From positions 1,659,501 to 1,723,500 of the forward strand of contig NZ_LT962687.1 of assembly GCF_900199635.1 (NCBI RefSeq): DNA of 64,000 bases, given 5' to 3'. A model generated the notes under the pieces. It was not told the origin of the DNA, searched no databases, and was given only the letters and a program-made list of their open reading frames with translations. The DNA is from Anaerotruncus massiliensis (ex Togo et al. 2026) (lineage in GTDB: Bacteria > Bacillota > Clostridia > Oscillospirales > Ruminococcaceae). Of this stretch, positions 42,157 to 50,563 are shown piece after piece. Numbering within the stretch: the stretch's first letter is position 1; every line of letters begins with the position of its first letter. Made by a program: the position numbers and the translations under genes.

Positions 42157-43944
42157 TCAGCCGAGAAGCTCAAACAGACGTTCCTCAACGTAGGGTCCCC
42201 ACCACTCGAGGTAGCCCTTCTTGGTGGGATGGATGGCGTCGCTCATGTAGGAGCGCCAGAGGGTGTCGCCCGTCACGACGTTCTCATACATGACGTCGTT
42301 GTGCCACAGGTCGAGGACGGAGAATTCGTCTCCCCACTTTTCGTCGAGCTCGTGGCACCGCTCGATCATCAGCTGGTAGATGTCCTTGTTCTGTCCGCCG
42401 GAGTAGGTCATTTCATCCTCGAACTGGGTGCCGGTGATGACCAGGACGGGCGCGCCCCACGTCTCCTTGGAGTAGGCGGTGATGGCTTCCAGCGCGCCGA
42501 CCGTTGTGGTGAGCTCAAAGTCGTCCATGTCGAAGCTCGCGCTGACCTCGCCCGTCTCGCACTGGCCCTTGGAGTCGTTGGTGGAGAGCTGGACCACCAC
42601 GAGGTCCACGACCGGGTCGGTCTCCGCGGTGTGGTTCATCAGGCGGGGCAGGTAGGAATCGGACGAGGAGACGCTGCCGAGCCCGCTGCCGATCGAGGCC
42701 TCCACGCCGGCGAGCAGGGTGCCGCCCTTGACCTCGACGATCGAGTTGGTGCCGTCGATCGCGTCGATCCACGCGGCGGGAGAGGTCTTGCCCGCGCCGA
42801 AGCCCTGGAACACGGAGGAACCGAGCCACAGGAGAGTCTTGCCCTTGATGGGGCTGTCGGGGTTGGCGGCCTGCACCTCGGGGACGTACTTGTCGCTGTT
42901 GCCCTCGTTCTTCATGCCGGTGACGGTGACAAGCTGCTGCACCGTGCTGGCGCCGACCACGATCAGGATCGCCAGGATCACCGCGAGAACGCGGAGGACG
43001 ATCTTTTTGACGCGCCTGCCGTTGACCTTCTTTTTGAGCGCCTCCCCGGAGAGCGCGCCGCTCTTCTTGGGTGCGGGCACCGCCTTGCCGGTCAGGACGC
43101 AGGCCAGCGCGGCCTCAACGGTGGGGGTCATCGCCTGATAGCCCTTCTTGGTGGGATGGATCTGATCGTTGCGGTAGCTGCCCTTTTTGCAGAGCTCGGA
43201 AATCTCGCCGTCGTTCCAGAAGTCAATCACGGAGATCTCCCATTTTCCGGCGATCTCCTTCAGCGCGGAGACCATCGCGGCGTATTTCTCATCGGCATAG
43301 AAGGGATTGGTGTAGAAGACGACCGGGCAGTCCCAGGTCTCCTTCGCATAGGCGATGATGTACTCGATCGCGCCATAGACGGTCTTCGTGTCGAAATCCG
43401 CCAGCCCGGTGCCCGCGGAAAGTTTGCCGAGCGGCAGCTTTTTGGTCGCGTCGTTGGTGGAAAGCTGGCAAACGAACACGTCGCAGGGGGTCTTGGCGTC
43501 GATGATTTTCAGGCGGCTTATGTAGGATTTGGGGCCGTTGTCGACCAGCGTCGTGCCGGAGACGGCCTCCTTGACGCAGACGGCGCCGTTGCGGGCGGCG
43601 ACCATATCCACGAAGGACTTCCCAAAGGACGCGAAGCCCTTGGTCACGGAAGAGCCGAGGAAGATGAACCGCTTGCCCTTGAGAGGGCTGTTTTTGACCT
43701 GGTCCATGTTTCCGGGGTTATACTTCGGGAGGTTGCCGGGGTTGAGCAGGCCGAACAGCCGGATCAGGACGATCGCGGCGATCACGATCAAAACGATGAT
43801 CGTGAATTGCAGGCCGTACATCATGACGCCGCTGGTGCAGTACTCCTTGCAGACCTGCGGGGTCACGCCCAGCGCGGTCGCGACGGCTTTAAAGACCGGG
43901 GCAAGCAAATCCGAATAAAAAATCGCGCGCCAAAAGTTTAACAT
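42157..43944 (-). CDS. Membrane protein with two tandem SGNH-hydrolase domains
   Basis: A 595-residue protein: membrane segment (45-65), SGNH domain, second membrane segment (about 318-336), second SGNH domain. Each copy keeps the nucleophile block (LGSSV), the Asn block (QLSTND) and the Asp-x-x-His block (DQIHPTKKGY, DAIHPTKKGY), so both should be active. The domains resemble each other and the product of the neighbouring single-domain gene, implying duplication and fusion. Orientation suggests an esterase or O-acyltransfer role at the cell surface, which is inference. Confidence 0.82.
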   Translation of the reverse strand: MLNFWRAIFYSDLLAPVFKAVATALGVTPQVCKEYCTSGVMMYGLQFTIIVLIVIAAIVLIRLFGLLNPGNLPKYNPGNMDQVKNSPLKGKRFIFLGSSVTKGFASFGKSFVDMVAARNGAVCVKEAVSGTTLVDNGPKSYISRLKIIDAKTPCDVFVCQLSTNDATKKLPLGKLSAGTGLADFDTKTVYGAIEYIIAYAKETWDCPVVFYTNPFYADEKYAAMVSALKEIAGKWEISVIDFWNDGEISELCKKGSYRNDQIHPTKKGYQAMTPTVEAALACVLTGKAVPAPKKSGALSGEALKKKVNGRRVKKIVLRVLAVILAILIVVGASTVQQLVTVTGMKNEGNSDKYVPEVQAANPDSPIKGKTLLWLGSSVFQGFGAGKTSPAAWIDAIDGTNSIVEVKGGTLLAGVEASIGSGLGSVSSSDSYLPRLMNHTAETDPVVDLVVVQLSTNDSKGQCETGEVSASFDMDDFELTTTVGALEAITAYSKETWGAPVLVITGTQFEDEMTYSGGQNKDIYQLMIERCHELDEKWGDEFSVLDLWHNDVMYENVVTGDTLWRSYMSDAIHPTKKGYLEWWGPYVEERLFELLG

Positions 43945-44024
43945 GATATCCTCCTCCTGTTGCTGTTTCTGACAGCAGCCGCTGTTTTGAAATGATGAAA
44001 TCTCCTGCGAAGCAGCCGGGTCCT

Positions 44025-44816
44025 TCAGGGACCCGGCGTCGGCTCACACAGCCCCTTTCGTTCGTTCCATTCCTCCAAAATCCTGCACAGGTTTTCCTCA
44101 ATCACCGGCGTCCACCACTCCAAATAGCCGGCCTTGGTGGGGTGGACGCCATCGTTCATGTAGAATTTATAATCATCCGGGCTGACCCGGTTCATTTCGC
44201 GGTTGTGCCACAGGTCGATCACTTCGATCCCCCACTTGTCCCGCAGCTCGAGCAGCAGATTGACCAGCCGGTGGTAGCGGGGGTTGTCGTACTTCGTCCC
44301 GGTGAAAAAGACGACCGGGCAGTCCCAGGTCTTTTTCGCGAAGGCGATGATGTATTCCATCGCGCCGACCGTCGTCCCGGTGTCGAACGAGGCGATGTCG
44401 AAGGAGTCGCTCACCTCCCCGGGATCGCTTTTAAAGGTGGCGTCGTTGGTCGACAGCTGGCAGAGGAAGCAGTCGATCCCACGGTTTACCGCGGGATGGC
44501 GCTCGAGGCGCGCGATGTACGACCGCCGGCCGCGGCCCGCCAGCGTCGAGGCGGATACCGCCTCCTTGATGAAATTGCAGCCGCTGCGGCGGGCGATATA
44601 GTCCGCGAAGGAGACGTTCCCGGCCGCCAGTCCGCGGGTCACCGACGAGCCGAGGCAGAGGACGGTCCTGCCCGTCAGCGCGTTGGGCGCTCCCCGCTTT
44701 ACCCCGCCGAGGCTGTACCTGCGGTGGTTCCCGGCCCGGAAGGGCCCGGCCAGGCGAATCCAGACAACCGCTCCGATCACCAGTCCCAGGATGAGAATTC
44801 CAACCAGCAGCTTCAT
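44025..44816 (-). CDS. Membrane-anchored single-domain SGNH hydrolase
   Basis: 263 residues: one N-terminal membrane segment (about residues 3-20), then an SGNH fold with LGSSVTRGL, QLSTNDATF and DGVHPTKAGY. It is closely similar in layout to each half of the tandem SGNH protein encoded 80 bp downstream. I chose the ATG at 44816 because AGGAG lies 8 nt before it. First gene of the three-gene unit facing tetR. Confidence 0.85.
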   Translation of the reverse strand: MKLLVGILILGLVIGAVVWIRLAGPFRAGNHRRYSLGGVKRGAPNALTGRTVLCLGSSVTRGLAAGNVSFADYIARRSGCNFIKEAVSASTLAGRGRRSYIARLERHPAVNRGIDCFLCQLSTNDATFKSDPGEVSDSFDIASFDTGTTVGAMEYIIAFAKKTWDCPVVFFTGTKYDNPRYHRLVNLLLELRDKWGIEVIDLWHNREMNRVSPDDYKFYMNDGVHPTKAGYLEWWTPVIEENLCRILEEWNERKGLCEPTPGP

Positions 44817-44899
44817 TTTCCCATCTCCTATTTTACGGCCCAAAATCGATTGCATCGTTTTGAAATCATGGTATAATGAAATCGGAATAAAATTTATTT

Positions 44900-44913
44900 G
44901 TTGACTAACCAAC
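44900..44913. promoter_or_regulatory. Candidate TetR operator
   Basis: The 14-bp imperfect palindrome GTTGacTAacCAAC covers the tetR -35 region and the predicted start point of the opposite promoter. Binding there would repress both directions. Assignment to the adjacent regulator is inference. Confidence 0.5.
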
Positions 44914-44929
44914 CAATCTATTTTATATT
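44901..44929 (+). promoter_or_regulatory. Promoter of tetR
   Basis: TTGACT (44901-44906), 17-bp spacer, TATATT (44924-44929), 70 bp before the tetR start. Confidence 0.75.
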
Positions 44930-44956
44930 ATAAGCACACCGTTTGAGGAATGTCAA
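44927..44956 (-). promoter_or_regulatory. Promoter of the SGNH-SGNH-FAAL operon
   Basis: Minus-strand TTGACA (44956-44951), 18-bp spacer, TATAAT (44932-44927). Its -10 shares three bases with the -10 of the tetR promoter on the other strand, so the two promoters cannot be occupied together. Confidence 0.8.
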
Positions 44957-44999
44957 TAAAAAAATCTCTGATTTATAAAAAAATTTAGGAGAGTAGTCC

Positions 45000-45557
45000 A
45001 TGGGAAGACAATCAATCGCCGAGCAGCGCCGCATCCAGATCGGGCGCGCGCTGCAGGCCTGCATGCTGGAAAAGGGTTCCTACGAATCCACCTCCGTCAA
45101 GGACATCGCGCAGCGCGCCGACATGGCGGCCGGGCTGATCCACCACTATTTCAAGAGCAAGGACGAAATCCTCATGCTGGTGGCGCGCATGCTCTTCGAA
45201 TCCATCCGCAATGATATCGACGAGCTCTACCTCGCGCGGGACGAGGCGGGAAAGCGGGAGCAGCTGCACGAGCTGGTCGGCAGCTGCGACCGGAACCGCT
45301 TCGTCATGATGCTCTATTCCCTCTCCCTCTCGATGCCCGAGGTTAAGGAGCTGGTCGCCGGGGAGCGCGCGCTGCTTTTTAATGCGCTGGCCTCCCGCCT
45401 GAAGCGGGGCGCCAAAGCCGTCCCGAACCCGGAAAAATCGGCCGCGAGCCTCCTCTTTTTCTTTGAGAGCGCCATCATGCAGTCGGCGCTTTTCGACCAG
45501 GCGCCCGCCGAGGACCTGCTGATGGAGGTCCTGGTGGACCAATTTTTAAGCCTCTGA
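45000..45557 (+). CDS. TetR/AcrR-family regulator
   Basis: 185 residues: N-terminal TetR helix-turn-helix (STSVKDIAQRADMAAGLIHHYFKSKDEIL) and a helical ligand-binding half with no nameable family. Divergent from the SGNH/FAAL genes, so it probably controls them and itself, with an acyl or lipid ligand as a reasonable guess. GGAG precedes the ATG. Confidence 0.88.
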   Translation: MGRQSIAEQRRIQIGRALQACMLEKGSYESTSVKDIAQRADMAAGLIHHYFKSKDEILMLVARMLFESIRNDIDELYLARDEAGKREQLHELVGSCDRNRFVMMLYSLSLSMPEVKELVAGERALLFNALASRLKRGAKAVPNPEKSAASLLFFFESAIMQSALFDQAPAEDLLMEVLVDQFLSL

Positions 45558-45564
45558 GACGCAG

Positions 45565-45600
45565 AAAGACCGCCGGCGGAAGTTCCGCCGGCGGTCTTTT
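45565..45600. terminator. Bidirectional terminator between tetR and pepT
   Basis: 16-bp stem (45565-45580 with 45584-45599), three-base loop, T-run on both strands. Confidence 0.9.
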
Positions 45601-45624
45601 CCCGGTATCAGGCATCATTTGCGG

Positions 45625-46851
45625 TCAGCCCGGCCGCTTCGCGTAGATCTCCGCGATCTTCATGAGCAGCTCCACGTTGCGCTCGAGCGACTGGACGGTG
45701 ATGTGCTCGTACCGCCCGTGGAAGCACTGCCCGCCCGTGCCGAGGTTCGGGCAGGGCAGCCCCATGTAGGAGAGCCGCGCCCCGTCGGTGCCGCCGCGGA
45801 TGGGGATCACGTTCGGTTCGATCCCCACCTCCTCCATTGCGCGGCGCGCGTTGTCGATCAGGTGGAAATGGGGCAGGATCTGCTCCTTCATGTTGCGGTA
45901 CTCGTCGACCAGCTCGACCGAAACGAGCTTTTTCCCGTATTTCCCATTGATGAACTCGCCCGCCGCGCGCATCACGCGCTTTTTCTCCTCCAGCTTTTCG
46001 GCGTCGTGGTCACGCAGGATGTATGCGAGCCTCGCTTTCTCCACCCCGCCGTCAAACCGCATCAGGTGGATGAAGCCCTCGTATCCCTCGGTGTTCTCGG
46101 GCGTCTGGCGCTCGGGCAGCATCGACTGGAACTCGACCGCCACCCGGCTGGCGTTGATCATCCGGTCCTTCGCGTCGCCCGGGTGGATGCCCTGCCCCGT
46201 CACCGTTACCTTCGCGGTCGCGGCGTTGAAGTTTTCAAATTCCAGTTCCCCCACCGGGCCGCCGTCGACGGTGTAGGCGTAGTCCGCGCCGAACACCGCC
46301 ACGTCGAAGTGGTCGGCCCCCCGGCCGACCTCCTCGTCGGGGGTGAAGCCGAGGCGGATAGTCCCGTGCGGACGGCCCGGGTCCGCGAGCAGCCGTTCGG
46401 CGGCGGTCATGATCTCCGCCACGCCCGCCTTGTCGTCCGCACCGAGCAGCGTGTTTCCGTCGGTCACAATGAGGTCCTCCCCCACCGCGTCGCGGAGCAT
46501 CCCGAACTCGGAGACCTTCATCACGATCCCGCGCTCGGCGTTGAGCGGGATGTCCGAGCCGTCGTAGCCCTCGATGACGCGCGGCTTCACATCCGTGCCG
46601 GTAAGCGCGGGCGACGTATCATAATGAGCGATCAGCCCGAGCACCGGCGCGTCCGGCGCATTGCCCGGGACCGTGCCCGTCACGATGCCGTTTCCATCGA
46701 CCGCCGCGTCGGTGATCCCCATCTCCCGCATCTCCCGCACGAGCTCGTTGGCCAGCACAAGCTGCTTTTCCGTACTCGGCGCGGCGAGGTTGTCGTCGTC
46801 CGACTGGGTGTCATAAGAGACATATTTCAAAAACCGATCCTTGACCTGCAT
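45625..46851 (-). CDS. pepT: Peptidase T (tripeptide aminopeptidase)
   Basis: A 408-residue M20 metallopeptidase of normal PepT length. Zinc-site motifs are HYDTSPALTG, LLGADDKAG, TPDEEVGRGADHF and the C-terminal FHGRYEH; the lid-domain segment HPGDAKDRMINA is also present. It removes N-terminal residues from tripeptides in the cytosol. Monocistronic, with a ribosome site AGGAGG 8-9 nt before the ATG. Confidence 0.96.
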   Translation of the reverse strand: MQVKDRFLKYVSYDTQSDDDNLAAPSTEKQLVLANELVREMREMGITDAAVDGNGIVTGTVPGNAPDAPVLGLIAHYDTSPALTGTDVKPRVIEGYDGSDIPLNAERGIVMKVSEFGMLRDAVGEDLIVTDGNTLLGADDKAGVAEIMTAAERLLADPGRPHGTIRLGFTPDEEVGRGADHFDVAVFGADYAYTVDGGPVGELEFENFNAATAKVTVTGQGIHPGDAKDRMINASRVAVEFQSMLPERQTPENTEGYEGFIHLMRFDGGVEKARLAYILRDHDAEKLEEKKRVMRAAGEFINGKYGKKLVSVELVDEYRNMKEQILPHFHLIDNARRAMEEVGIEPNVIPIRGGTDGARLSYMGLPCPNLGTGGQCFHGRYEHITVQSLERNVELLMKIAEIYAKRPG

Positions 46852-46941
46852 TTGTGATTCCTCCTGTCAGTACTTCCCAACAAGGATAACACAAAAGCGC
46901 CCGGGATTCAATTCCCGGGCGCAGAGGCGCTCCCGCGCAAA

Positions 46942-46970
46942 TTGCATTTTCCCCGTCCATCGGCTATAAT
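46942..46970 (+). promoter_or_regulatory. Promoter of the aldose-epimerase-like gene
   Basis: TTGCAT (46942-46947), 17-bp spacer, TATAAT (46965-46970), 56 bp before the start codon. Confidence 0.75.
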
Positions 46971-47026
46971 AAGCGCAGACAATTGGCGTTCCAAGGCATG
47001 AAACAGGATGGGAAAGAGGGGTTCTT

Positions 47027-47905
47027 ATGAGACATCAGATTGAAAACGGCAGTTTGACCCTTGAAGCCGACACACACGGCGCGGAGCTCTGCTCGCTGCG
47101 CAAGGCGGGCGGGCCCGGCGAGCTGCTGTGGAGCGCGGACCCGGCGGTCTGGGGGCGGCACGCGCCGCTCTGCTTCCCCTGGTGCGGCCGCATGCGGGAC
47201 AACTATTTCGAGGAGGGCGGCCGCCGCTATGAGGCGGGGTCCCACGGCTTCGCCCGCGACATGGAGCATATGCTGTCCGCCTCGGGGCCGGATTTCCTCA
47301 CCTTCCGCCTCGGCTGGAACGGAGAGACCCTCGCCCTCTGGCCGTGGAAGTTTTCGCTCGAGACCACCCACCGGCTGGAGGGGGATTCCGTCGTGACCGT
47401 CTGCCGCGTCCAGAACGAGGACAGCCGCCCGATGCCCTTCCAGCTCGGCTTCCACACCGCGCTGCGCTGCCCCTTCACGCCGGGAAAGGCCGCGACCGAC
47501 TACCTCGTGCGCTTTGAGCGGGAGGAATCCCCCCTGCGGGTCCGCTGCGACGAAAACGGGCTCGCCACCGGCGAGGAGACCCCCGTCTTCCCCGGCCAGT
47601 CCGCCGTCCCGCTCACACCCGGGCTCTTCGACGACGACAGCATCTGCATGAAGGGCCTGCGCTCCTCCTGGGTCCAGCTCGAGGAAGCGGAAACGGGCCG
47701 GTATCTGCGCATTTCCTGCGAGGGGTACCCCTATACGCTGCTCTGGAGCAAGCCGGGCATTCCGGGCTTTCTCTGCATCGAGCCGTGGCACGGCCTGCCC
47801 GGGCGGGCGGACCTGGGGCACGCGTTCTCCGAACGCCCCTGCCTCACCACCCTCGCGCCCGGAGAAAGCTGGTCGTGCACCCACATTCTCACCGCCGGCG
47901 TGTGA
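47027..47905 (+). CDS. Aldose 1-epimerase family protein (LacX-like)
   Basis: A 292-residue beta-sandwich mutarotase-like protein. Family features include the N-terminal GAELCSLRKAG, the CFPWCGRMRDNYF and GSHGFARDMEH segments (the latter with a catalytic-type His), QLGFHTALRCPF and a C-terminal EPWHGLPG. It belongs to the LacX-type branch rather than classical GalM, so the sugar is unknown. Monocistronic, between its own promoter and a strong terminator. Confidence 0.88.
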   Translation: MRHQIENGSLTLEADTHGAELCSLRKAGGPGELLWSADPAVWGRHAPLCFPWCGRMRDNYFEEGGRRYEAGSHGFARDMEHMLSASGPDFLTFRLGWNGETLALWPWKFSLETTHRLEGDSVVTVCRVQNEDSRPMPFQLGFHTALRCPFTPGKAATDYLVRFEREESPLRVRCDENGLATGEETPVFPGQSAVPLTPGLFDDDSICMKGLRSSWVQLEEAETGRYLRISCEGYPYTLLWSKPGIPGFLCIEPWHGLPGRADLGHAFSERPCLTTLAPGESWSCTHILTAGV

Positions 47906-47927
47906 CCGGCCGGAGGCCCCTGTGAAA

Positions 47928-47965
47928 GAAGAGCCGCGCGGACGAATTCGTCCGCGCGGCTCTTC
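47928..47965. terminator. Terminator after the epimerase gene
   Basis: A perfect 38-bp palindrome centred on GAATTC, with GC-rich arms ending in CTCTTC. T content after the stem is modest. Confidence 0.75.
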
Positions 47966-48064
47966 TCGATTGGCCGAATGCCGCCTCCCACGTCATTGTC
48001 CGCCTTAACGCGTAATTTCGCGGTCCATTTGAGGGAACAATCAGGAAAATATGCAGGATACGCT

Positions 48065-48093
48065 TTGACTTTCCAATACCGATGCCGCATAAT
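48065..48093 (+). promoter_or_regulatory. Promoter of the response regulator/kinase genes
   Basis: TTGACT (48065-48070), 17-bp spacer, CATAAT (48088-48093), 42 bp before the regulator. Confidence 0.7.
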
Positions 48094-48134
48094 GAACATG
48101 ACACTACTGCCGGGCGCAGACAGGAGGATAACCC

Positions 48135-48821
48135 ATGCCGAACATTTTTCTGGTCGAGGACGACCGGGCGATCGCAAAAAACCTGACGCTTTTGCTCCGC
48201 TCGGAGGGCTTTTCGGTCATCCACGCTCCCACGCGTGAGGAAGCCCTCACCGCGCTCGCCGGGGACCCGTTCGACCTGGCGCTCATCGATATTTCCCTGC
48301 CCGACGGGAACGGTTTCACGGTTTACACGGAGATCAAGGCGGCGCGGGAGATCCCCGTCATCTTTCTGACGGCCTCCGGGGATGAGGCGAGCGTGGTCAC
48401 CGGGCTGAACATGGGCGCGGACGACTATATCACCAAGCCGTTCCGCCCGCGCGAACTGGTCGCGCGGATCAAAACGGCCCTGCGGAAAACCGGGCGCTCC
48501 CCCGCCGCGTTCAATGTGTGCGGGCTCCGGGTCGACCCGTCCAGCGGCGTCGTGAAAAAAGAGGGTCGGGAAATTTTCCTATCCGCGCTGGAATACCGCC
48601 TGCTGCTGGTGTTTGTCAACAACCCCCAAAGCATCCTCACGCGGGACCGCCTGCTGGACGAGCTGTGGGACGCCGCCGGCGAGTTCGTCAACGACAACAC
48701 CCTGACCGTCTACATCAAGCGCCTGCGCGAAAAGATCGAGGACGACCCCGCCAACCCGCGGATCATCCTGACCGTCCGCGGGACGGGATACCGCCTGGGA
48801 GGCAGCCATGTTTCGGAATAG
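48135..48821 (+). CDS. OmpR/PhoB-family response regulator
   Basis: 228 residues. The receiver domain has the acidic pair EDD, phospho-acceptor Asp52 (LIDISLPDGNG), the switch Thr in FLTAS and the Lys in ITKPF. A C-terminal winged helix follows (EYRLLLVFVNNPQSILTRDRLLDELW, VRGTGYRLG). Perfect AGGAGG before the ATG. Overlaps the kinase gene by 14 bp. The adjacent ABC exporter is its likely target, given direct repeats before that gene. Confidence 0.95.
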   Translation: MPNIFLVEDDRAIAKNLTLLLRSEGFSVIHAPTREEALTALAGDPFDLALIDISLPDGNGFTVYTEIKAAREIPVIFLTASGDEASVVTGLNMGADDYITKPFRPRELVARIKTALRKTGRSPAAFNVCGLRVDPSSGVVKKEGREIFLSALEYRLLLVFVNNPQSILTRDRLLDELWDAAGEFVNDNTLTVYIKRLREKIEDDPANPRIILTVRGTGYRLGGSHVSE

Positions 48822-49797
48822 GGAGGTCCGGCGGTTCGCTGTTTTGTTTGCCGCGGTCGCCGTGACGGCCGCCGTGATCGGCTTTCTTATCCGCCCGGCG
48901 GCCGGAATCCTCTCCCTCCTCTCTTCCGCGGCCTTTGGGGCGGCGTTCTACGCGTTTACCCGCGCCCGCTATCAACAGATCGCGGAGGTCTCAGAGCAGA
49001 TCGACCTTGTGCTCCACCATGCCGACCGGATCTTCATCGGCGGATCGGACGAGGGCGAGCTGTCGATCCTGCAAAGCGAGGTCACGAAAATGACGCTGCG
49101 GCTCCGGGAGCAGAACGACGCGCTGAAGCAGGAGAAGGCGCACCTTGCCGATTCGCTGGCGGACATCGCCCACCAGCTCCGTACCCCGCTCACATCCCTG
49201 AACCTGGTGCTCTCCCTGTTGGCGAACCAGCCGGACGCGGGCGGACGCAAGGCGCTGCTGCGGGAAGCGGAGGAGCTGCTTACGCAGATGGACTGGCTGC
49301 TCACCTCCCTGCTCAAACTGTCCCGGCTGGACGCGGGCATCGTGGTTTTCCAAAGCGAACGGGTCGACGTGGCTAGCCTTGTCGACGCCGCGCTCCGTCC
49401 GCTCCAAATCCCCATGGAGCTGCATGACGTCTCCCTGCGGGTCGACGCGCCGGAAGGGATCGAAATTTGGGGCGACGCCGGGTGGCTTTCGGAAGCGCTC
49501 CGGAACATCCTCAAAAACTGCATGGAAAGCGCGGGCGACCACGGGAAGATCGAGGTCGTCTGCGAGGATAACCCCCTGTATGCCGGAATCGTCATCCGCG
49601 ACAGCGGCGCGGGCTTCGAGCGGGAGGAGCTGCCCCGCCTCTTCGACAGGTTTTACCGCGGGAAAGGCACAAACGCCGCGGGCTGCGGGATCGGGCTGGC
49701 CCTCTGCAAGACGATCATCACGCGGCAGGGCGGGACGGTGACCGCCGGGAACCATCCGCAGGGGGGCGCGGTCTTTTCGATCCGTTTCCCAAAGTGA
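48808..49797 (+). CDS. Intramembrane-sensing-type histidine kinase
   Basis: 329 residues. Two closely spaced membrane segments (about residues 11-28 and 32-50) have almost no outside loop, the layout of BceS/LiaS-type kinases that sense through a transporter or the membrane itself. H-box DIAHQLRTPLTSLN, N-box NILKNCMESA, G1 IRDSGAGF and G2 GCGIGLALC follow. Partner of the preceding regulator. Confidence 0.94.
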   Translation: MFRNREVRRFAVLFAAVAVTAAVIGFLIRPAAGILSLLSSAAFGAAFYAFTRARYQQIAEVSEQIDLVLHHADRIFIGGSDEGELSILQSEVTKMTLRLREQNDALKQEKAHLADSLADIAHQLRTPLTSLNLVLSLLANQPDAGGRKALLREAEELLTQMDWLLTSLLKLSRLDAGIVVFQSERVDVASLVDAALRPLQIPMELHDVSLRVDAPEGIEIWGDAGWLSEALRNILKNCMESAGDHGKIEVVCEDNPLYAGIVIRDSGAGFEREELPRLFDRFYRGKGTNAAGCGIGLALCKTIITRQGGTVTAGNHPQGGAVFSIRFPK

Positions 49798-49805
49798 CGG
49801 ATCTC

Positions 49806-49847
49806 TCACCCGAAAGTCACCGGGATGTCAGCCAAATGTTCTATGAT
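49806..49847 (+). promoter_or_regulatory. Predicted response-regulator binding repeats and -10 of the ABC exporter promoter
   Basis: TCACC (49806), TCACC (49817) and TCAGC (49828) recur at exactly 11-bp steps, one helical turn, and TATGAT follows at 49842-49847. There is no good -35 hexamer. This is the usual form of an OmpR-family activated promoter. Confidence 0.6.
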
Positions 49848-49879
49848 ATGGGTAAGCCATGGGAAAGGAGGCTCCCATC

Positions 49880-50563
49880 ATGGAGCTTTTAAGGATCGAA
49901 GACCTGTGCAAGGTCTACGGAAAGGACGCGAACCGCGTCGTTGCGCTTGATCACGTTTCGCTGACCGTTGAAAAGGGGGAGTTCGCCGCCATCATCGGCC
50001 CCTCCGGCTCGGGCAAATCCACGCTGCTCCACATCGTCGGCGGCGTGGACGTGCCCACCGGCGGCAAGGTCTATCTGGACGGGCAGGACGTCTACGCCCA
50101 GAACAACGAAAAACTGGCGGTCTTCCGCAGGCGGCAGGTCGGGCTGATCTACCAGTTCCACAATCTCATCCCCACCCTGAACGTGGTGGAGAACATCACC
50201 CTGCCGATCCTGATGGACCGGCGCCGGGTCAACGGGGAACGTCTGGAGGACCTGCTGCGCCTGCTCGGCCTGCAGGACCGCAGGTCCCACCTGCCCAACC
50301 AGCTTTCCGGCGGGCAGCAGCAGCGCGTCGCCATCGGGCGCGCCCTGATGAACGCCCCGGCGGTCATGCTGGCCGACGAACCCACGGGCAGTCTGGACAG
50401 CCGGAACGGGCATGAGATCGTCAAGCTGCTGAAGGAGAGCAACCGGAAGTACGGGCAGACCCTGCTCCTCGTCACGCATGACGAAAACATCGCCCTGCAG
50501 GCGGACCGCATCATCGGCATATCGGACGGCAGGGTCGTGAGAGACGAGCGGGTGCGGCCATGA
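49880..50563 (+). CDS. ABC transporter ATPase (MacB/BceA-like)
   Basis: A 227-residue single ABC domain: Walker A GPSGSGKST, signature [15 protein letters not shown], Walker B VMLADEPTGSLD, H-loop THDEN. The Q-loop segment YQFHNLIPTLNVVENI is typical of the LolD/MacB/BceA group. I chose the ATG at 49880 because GGAGG lies 8 nt before it. It overlaps the permease start by 4 bp (ATGA). Confidence 0.94.
   Translation: MELLRIEDLCKVYGKDANRVVALDHVSLTVEKGEFAAIIGPSGSGKSTLLHIVGGVDVPTGGKVYLDGQDVYAQNNEKLAVFRRRQVGLIYQFHNLIPTLNVVENITLPILMDRRRVNGERLEDLLRLLGLQDRRSHLPNQLSGGQQQRVAIGRALMNAPAVMLADEPTGSLDSRNGHEIVKLLKESNRKYGQTLLLVTHDENIALQADRIIGISDGRVVRDERVRP

Noticed and set aside
46897-46922. GC hairpin before pepT considered as an attenuator
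   Set aside because: A TTGAAT-17-TATCCT promoter-like pair overlaps it on the same strand, and no gene lies upstream for it to terminate; function undecidable.
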